This document shows, one piece after another, positions 60,618 through 64,000 of a DNA stretch of 64,000 nucleotides (positions within the stretch are counted from its first letter, which is position 1; each line of letters opens with the position of its first letter). Source of the stretch: Cupriavidus sp. YR651 (GTDB lineage: Bacteria > Pseudomonadota > Gammaproteobacteria > Burkholderiales > Burkholderiaceae); the NCBI RefSeq assembly GCF_900101625.1, contig NZ_FMYZ01000005.1:62001-126000 (forward strand), in the 5' to 3' direction. The position numbers were made by a program, and so were the translations under genes. Under the pieces are notes generated by a model. That model searched no databases and was not told where the DNA came from. It saw nothing but the letters and a program-made list of their open reading frames with translations.

Positions 60618-61073
60618 ATGTCCCGACAGATTCTGAAGGGGGCCGGCGCCGGGCCGGCGCTGACCGTGCTGGCTACGCTGGGCGCGCTGATCTTCGGCGT
60701 TGCCCGCCCCGCCCAGGCGCACGAGACCGCCGGTGGCCGTGGCGAGGAAACGATCGCCCCGGTCATGAAACAGGCGCTTCCCGAAGCCGTCGGCCGCGAC
60801 GCGCTGATGATCACGGTGAGCTACGCGCCGGGCCAGGCCTCCACGCCGCATATGCACCCGGGTTCGATCTTCGCCTACGTGCTCGAGGGCGAAGTGGAAT
60901 CCCAGCTCGATGGCCAGCCAGCACGCGTATTCAAGCAAGGCGAGGCCTGGTATGAGCCGCCCAACGCTCGCCACCTGGTTTCCCGCAACGCGAGCCAGAC
61001 CCGCCCCGCCAAGCTGCTCGTGTACGCGATCGTGGCAGACAAGGCGCCGGTAAAGGTGCCGCTGCCGCAATAG
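60618..61073 (+). CDS. Exported cupin-domain protein
   Basis: 151 residues. Signal peptide (LTVLATLGALIFGVARPAQAHE), then a cupin_2 barrel with metal ligands in TPHMHPGSIFAYVLEGEVE (His, His, Glu) and PPNARHLVSRN (His). Operon partner of the AhpD-like gene. Possibly a periplasmic metal-binding enzyme or antioxidant protein. Confidence 0.88.
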   Translation: MSRQILKGAGAGPALTVLATLGALIFGVARPAQAHETAGGRGEETIAPVMKQALPEAVGRDALMITVSYAPGQASTPHMHPGSIFAYVLEGEVESQLDGQPARVFKQGEAWYEPPNARHLVSRNASQTRPAKLLVYAIVADKAPVKVPLPQ

Positions 61074-61346
61074 CGGATCTGCTGGCGCGCAGCGCCGTCA
61101 GGGGCTTTCCGGCTTTCCGGGTTTTTTCGCGGCGCCCTCGCTTTCAGGTTTTCTGCTTCGGCCTGATCTTCTGATCGTTTCCTACCGCCAGGCATGCCGC
61201 CAGCCAGGAGCCTCTCCAATCGGCAAATCCCGGATCGAAGTATTCGGAGATTCCTGGCCGTTAATTGCAAACAAACAGTAGAAGCATTGCGGGTGCCGAA
61301 TGATCGGCGATCCCGCATGCGGTTGGGCTTCCTTTGCTTCGAAGGT

Positions 61347-61784
61347 CTATTCCGGCGAGCGCCGGAAAGCGATGCCAAAACGGTTCAACCCGTTGATCGC
61401 ACTGATCAGCAACGTCAGGTCCGTCAGTTCCCGGTCGCTGAACAGCGGCCGGACCGCCTCCCACACGTCGTCCGGCACCCCGGTTTCCGCCACGCGCGTC
61501 ACGGCTTCCGCCCAGGCGAGTGCCGCCCGCTCGCGGTCCGTATAAAGCTCGCTCTCGCGCCATGCCGGCAGCATGTCGATACGCCCGGCCATCTCCCCTG
61601 CCCGCCGCGCGCGCGCCGTGTGCAGGTCGATGCAGTACGGGCACCCATTGACCTGCGACACGCGTAGCCGCACCAGGTCCGCCAGCGAATGTTCGAGGCG
61701 ATAGGCGTCGCTACGCTTGTCGAGGCGCAGCAATAGCTCGATGCTGGGGCGGTTAGCCCGGTAGGAATCCAGCCGCTGGGTCAT
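61347..61784 (-). CDS. Carboxymuconolactone decarboxylase family (AhpD-like) protein
   Basis: 145 residues, same length as the protein at 60171-60608 and sharing NGCPYCIDLHTARARRAGE, WRESELYTDRERAALAWAEAVT and the C-terminal LTLLISAINGLNRFGIAFRRSPE. Likely an old duplication. Convergent with the cupin gene. Its promoter shares GGTGGCTACCT with the first copy. Confidence 0.9.
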   Translation of the reverse strand: MTQRLDSYRANRPSIELLLRLDKRSDAYRLEHSLADLVRLRVSQVNGCPYCIDLHTARARRAGEMAGRIDMLPAWRESELYTDRERAALAWAEAVTRVAETGVPDDVWEAVRPLFSDRELTDLTLLISAINGLNRFGIAFRRSPE

Positions 61785-61867
61785 GTCGTGCCTTGAAATG
61801 CATCCGGAAAAGGATCGGCAAACCCGATCCGACGCCTCTCACACTAGGCGTCCGGAGCGGTCCGGCC

Positions 61868-61902
61868 AATAGCCACTATCCGCCGTTTTTCAGGTAGCCA
61901 CC
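61868..61902. promoter_or_regulatory. Shared promoter element of the twin AhpD-like genes, copy 2
   Basis: On the minus strand GGTGGCTACCT (61892-61902), A-rich stretch, then GTGGCTATT 25 bp after the first GTGGCTA. Same layout as at 60055-60088. Confidence 0.5.
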
Positions 61903-61911
61903 CGGCGCAGC

Positions 61912-63933
61912 TCAGTCGCCGCGCAAGCGGCGCCAAAGCGTGGTGGCACTGATGCCGAGTTGCGCACAAGCCGCCGCGCGATTGCCGCCACATTCCGCCA
62001 GGACCCGACGGATATGCTCGGCCTGGCTGACGCGCGCGACGCCTGCCAGCGATTGGCTCGCACCCGCCGGCAACGCCACCGCGGCGGACAAGACGGGCGC
62101 ATCGACCGCCGCCATGCCTGCACTGGCCGGATCCCGGGAATCCGTGGAAAACAGCTCGGGGACGGCGGACTGCAATTCGCGCTGCAGCGCGGCCGGCTCC
62201 AGCCTTGCGCCGGCTACCAGCACGGCAATGCGCTCCGTCACGTTTTCCAGCTCGCGAATATTCCCGGGCCACGAATAACGTGCCAGCCGCGTGCGTACCG
62301 TTGCAGGCAACTGCAGCGGATCGGCGACACCCAGCCGCTCCTGCGCGCGCCGGTAGAGCATCTCGGCCAGATCGGCCAGGTCCGCGGCGCGGTCCCGCAG
62401 CGGGGGCATCTCGATCCGCAGGATATTGAGCCGGTAGTAAAGATCCTGCCGAAACGTGCCCTCGCGCACGAGCGCGGCCAGGTCCCTGTGGGTGGCGGCG
62501 ATCACCCGCACGTTGACGGGAACGGCCTCGATGCCGCCAATCGGCAATACCTGTTTTTCCTGCAGCACGCGCAGCAGCCGCGTCTGCAAGGCCGGCGGCA
62601 TGTCGCCCACCTCGTCGAGGAACAACGTGCCGTCATGCGCCGATTCGAACAGCCCGGCCTTGCCGCCACGCCGCGCACCGGTGAACGCGCCCTCTTCGTA
62701 GCCAAACAGTTCCGACTCCAGCAGCGCTTCCGGGAATGCCGCGCAATTGACGGCCACGAACGGGAACGCGCGCCGGGGGCTGGCGTCATGCATGCCCTGC
62801 GCCAGCACCTCCTTGCCGGTGCCGCTCTCCCCGCCCACCAGCACGGTGGAATCGACCATCGCATACCGCCGCGCCAGCGCCCGCAGGTCCGTCATCGCCG
62901 CCGACGCCCCGGCCAGGTCATCCAGCGAGTAACGCACACCCGCTGGCCGTGTCCGCGTGCGCGAACGCAGGTTGCGGTCGGCGCGATGGATCGCATTGGC
63001 GTCCTGGATCGTCAGCACCGCGCCGGTGGTGCCGGCCTCGCCGACGATCGGAATCCGGTTGACCACCACCATCTTGTCACCCAGCCGATGGATCGCCTCC
63101 AGTTCCCGCGTGCCACTTTGCATGACCCCGTCGAGCGAGAGCCCGGGCGCCAGCGTGGACAGCTTGCGCCCCACGGCCGCGCCGGCGGGCGTGCCCAGAA
63201 AGCGCTCCATGGCCGGGTTGAACGCCTGCACACGGCCTTCCGGGTCCACGGCCGCCACGCCCTCGTTCAGGTGCGCGAGGATGGTGTTGACGTAGTCGCG
63301 GCGGGTCGATTCGATACGCCGCAGCCGTGCCGCCTCGATGGCATCTTCCAGCGCCAGCCGCACGGCATTCCCTGAGTACAGGAACACGCCCAGCAGGCCA
63401 TGCTTGTCCGCCAGGTCCGTCACCATGCCCGGCCCCACCACCACGCGCACGCCTTCCTCCTTGAGCGCCCGCACGCGCGCCGTGGCATCGTCCTCGGTCA
63501 GGTAGGTGTAGGTGGGAATGGATAGCGAGAAGGCCCGCACGAATTCGTCGACTTCGGCATACGTCGACGCATGGGTGACCAGTGCCACCATCGGCGAAAT
63601 GCGCCGCGCGGTGGCCAGCGCATTCATCACGTCGAAACCGGTCACTTTCACCAGCACCACGGGGACATCCACGTGCTGGCGCAGGTAGGCGCCGTTGGAG
63701 CCGCCCGCCACCACCACGTCCACCCGGCCTTCGCGGGCCTCCCGGTTGATCGCGCTGGCGGCGGCCTCGAACGCACGCCCGACGATCCGGAACTCGGCGC
63801 GCCCGGCATAGGCCGGGATCAGTTCGGCAAAGGCGCGCGACAAGCGGCTGATGCCCATGGCCCAGATACGGGGTCGGGCGCCGGCCGGAATGGCGGGCGC
63901 ATTGAGAGGAATCGGATTCTGCGAGGGAGTCAT
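61912..63933 (-). CDS. Sigma-54-dependent activator with PrpR-type sensor domain
   Basis: 673 residues. N-terminal PrpR_N domain (~20-210, GGSNGAYLRQHVDVPVVLVKVTGFDVM), PAS domain (~215-320), AAA+ core (~345-585: GESGTGKEVLAQ Walker A, GAFTGARRGGKAG with the sigma-54-contact GAFTGA, GTLFLDEVGDM Walker B, WPGNIRELENV) and a C-terminal Fis HTH (IRRVLAECGGNRAAACAQLGISATTLWRRL). It activates a sigma-54 promoter. No prp genes are seen; its target may lie beyond the right edge or be the twin AhpD genes. Confidence 0.93.
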   Translation of the reverse strand: MTPSQNPIPLNAPAIPAGARPRIWAMGISRLSRAFAELIPAYAGRAEFRIVGRAFEAAASAINREAREGRVDVVVAGGSNGAYLRQHVDVPVVLVKVTGFDVMNALATARRISPMVALVTHASTYAEVDEFVRAFSLSIPTYTYLTEDDATARVRALKEEGVRVVVGPGMVTDLADKHGLLGVFLYSGNAVRLALEDAIEAARLRRIESTRRDYVNTILAHLNEGVAAVDPEGRVQAFNPAMERFLGTPAGAAVGRKLSTLAPGLSLDGVMQSGTRELEAIHRLGDKMVVVNRIPIVGEAGTTGAVLTIQDANAIHRADRNLRSRTRTRPAGVRYSLDDLAGASAAMTDLRALARRYAMVDSTVLVGGESGTGKEVLAQGMHDASPRRAFPFVAVNCAAFPEALLESELFGYEEGAFTGARRGGKAGLFESAHDGTLFLDEVGDMPPALQTRLLRVLQEKQVLPIGGIEAVPVNVRVIAATHRDLAALVREGTFRQDLYYRLNILRIEMPPLRDRAADLADLAEMLYRRAQERLGVADPLQLPATVRTRLARYSWPGNIRELENVTERIAVLVAGARLEPAALQRELQSAVPELFSTDSRDPASAGMAAVDAPVLSAAVALPAGASQSLAGVARVSQAEHIRRVLAECGGNRAAACAQLGISATTLWRRLRGD

Positions 63934-64000
63934 GGTGCAGCCACGATTGACGGGGATGGCAGGCGCGCGAACCGCCGGGATTGGCGACGCGTTCGGGCGT

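Noticed and set aside
1..64000. Search for tRNA/rRNA genes, CRISPR arrays, transposases, integrases or phage genes
   Set aside because: None seen by eye; no clover-leaf sequences, regular repeat-spacer arrays or DDE/tyrosine recombinase motifs were recognised. A computational scan would be needed to exclude weak cases.

Overview
The window is GC-rich, densely packed chromosomal DNA. The gene content points to a metabolically versatile betaproteobacterium of the Burkholderiaceae, most likely Cupriavidus/Ralstonia-like. The signs are five solitary Bug (TctC-type) solute-binding proteins, two trimeric porins of the Burkholderiales type, many LysR/IclR/GntR/MarR regulators, ADP-forming acyl-CoA synthetase-like proteins, a PrpR-type sigma-54 activator and a Ku end-joining protein. 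No rRNA, tRNA, CRISPR array, phage or insertion sequence was found. The genus is an inference from gene content only.

Layout. 1-4.3 kb: end of a thiolase, its DUF35 partner, an ADP-forming acyl-CoA synthetase and a porin. 4.4-9.0 kb: a GntR regulator divergent from a fumarylacetoacetate-hydrolase-family gene, two Bug proteins and a leaderless ModA-like protein. 9.1-9.5 kb: a small unknown gene behind two tandem LexA boxes. 9.5-16.2 kb: a TPP enzyme divergent from a Bug / Ldh2 dehydrogenase / HpaI-type aldolase / GarR-type reductase / LysR operon that looks like a sugar-acid pathway. 16.2-22.8 kb: small envelope protein, GFA protein, a porin divergent from a TctDE-like two-component pair, a DUF3016 protein, MarR and a zinc-ribbon protein. 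22.8-28.6 kb: IclR plus a Bug / crotonase / acyl-CoA synthetase / hydrolase operon. 28.9-36.3 kb: redoxin, 2-hydroxyacid dehydrogenase, Bug, an IorAB-like molybdenum hydroxylase and an MntH-like transporter. 36.3-42.9 kb: Ku with a MerR-TPR protein, AraC and an AhpD-like gene, MarR, LysR and a glutathionyl-hydroquinone reductase. 42.9-50.1 kb: a Tat-exported flavoprotein with a tri-haem cytochrome c, a DUF2970 protein, a MocR regulator, a fused osmolyte-type ABC protein and a cupin. 50.2-58.3 kb: a very large FtsK, a REC-EAL protein, a lipoprotein, DoxX, LysR and azoreductase. 58.6-64 kb: EgtB, twin AhpD-like genes, a cupin and a PrpR-like activator.

Most of the window is small catabolic modules, each made of a regulator, a Bug receptor and two to four CoA- or keto-acid enzymes, often with a readable operator in the divergent promoter. 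The IclR module may extend to the 31.8 kb promoter, because the same TTCC-N7-GGAA palindrome occurs at three places.

The observations most worth following are: (1) the 105-residue protein at 9.15 kb, which has two exact CTGT-N8-ACAG LexA boxes and ends in QGSLF, a match to the beta-clamp-binding pentapeptide; (2) a four-copy, about 113-192 bp repeat family with terminal inverted repeats, each copy lying just 3' of a gene; (3) the mirrored 20-bp operator at 5.1-5.25 kb; and (4) the shared IclR-type palindromes.
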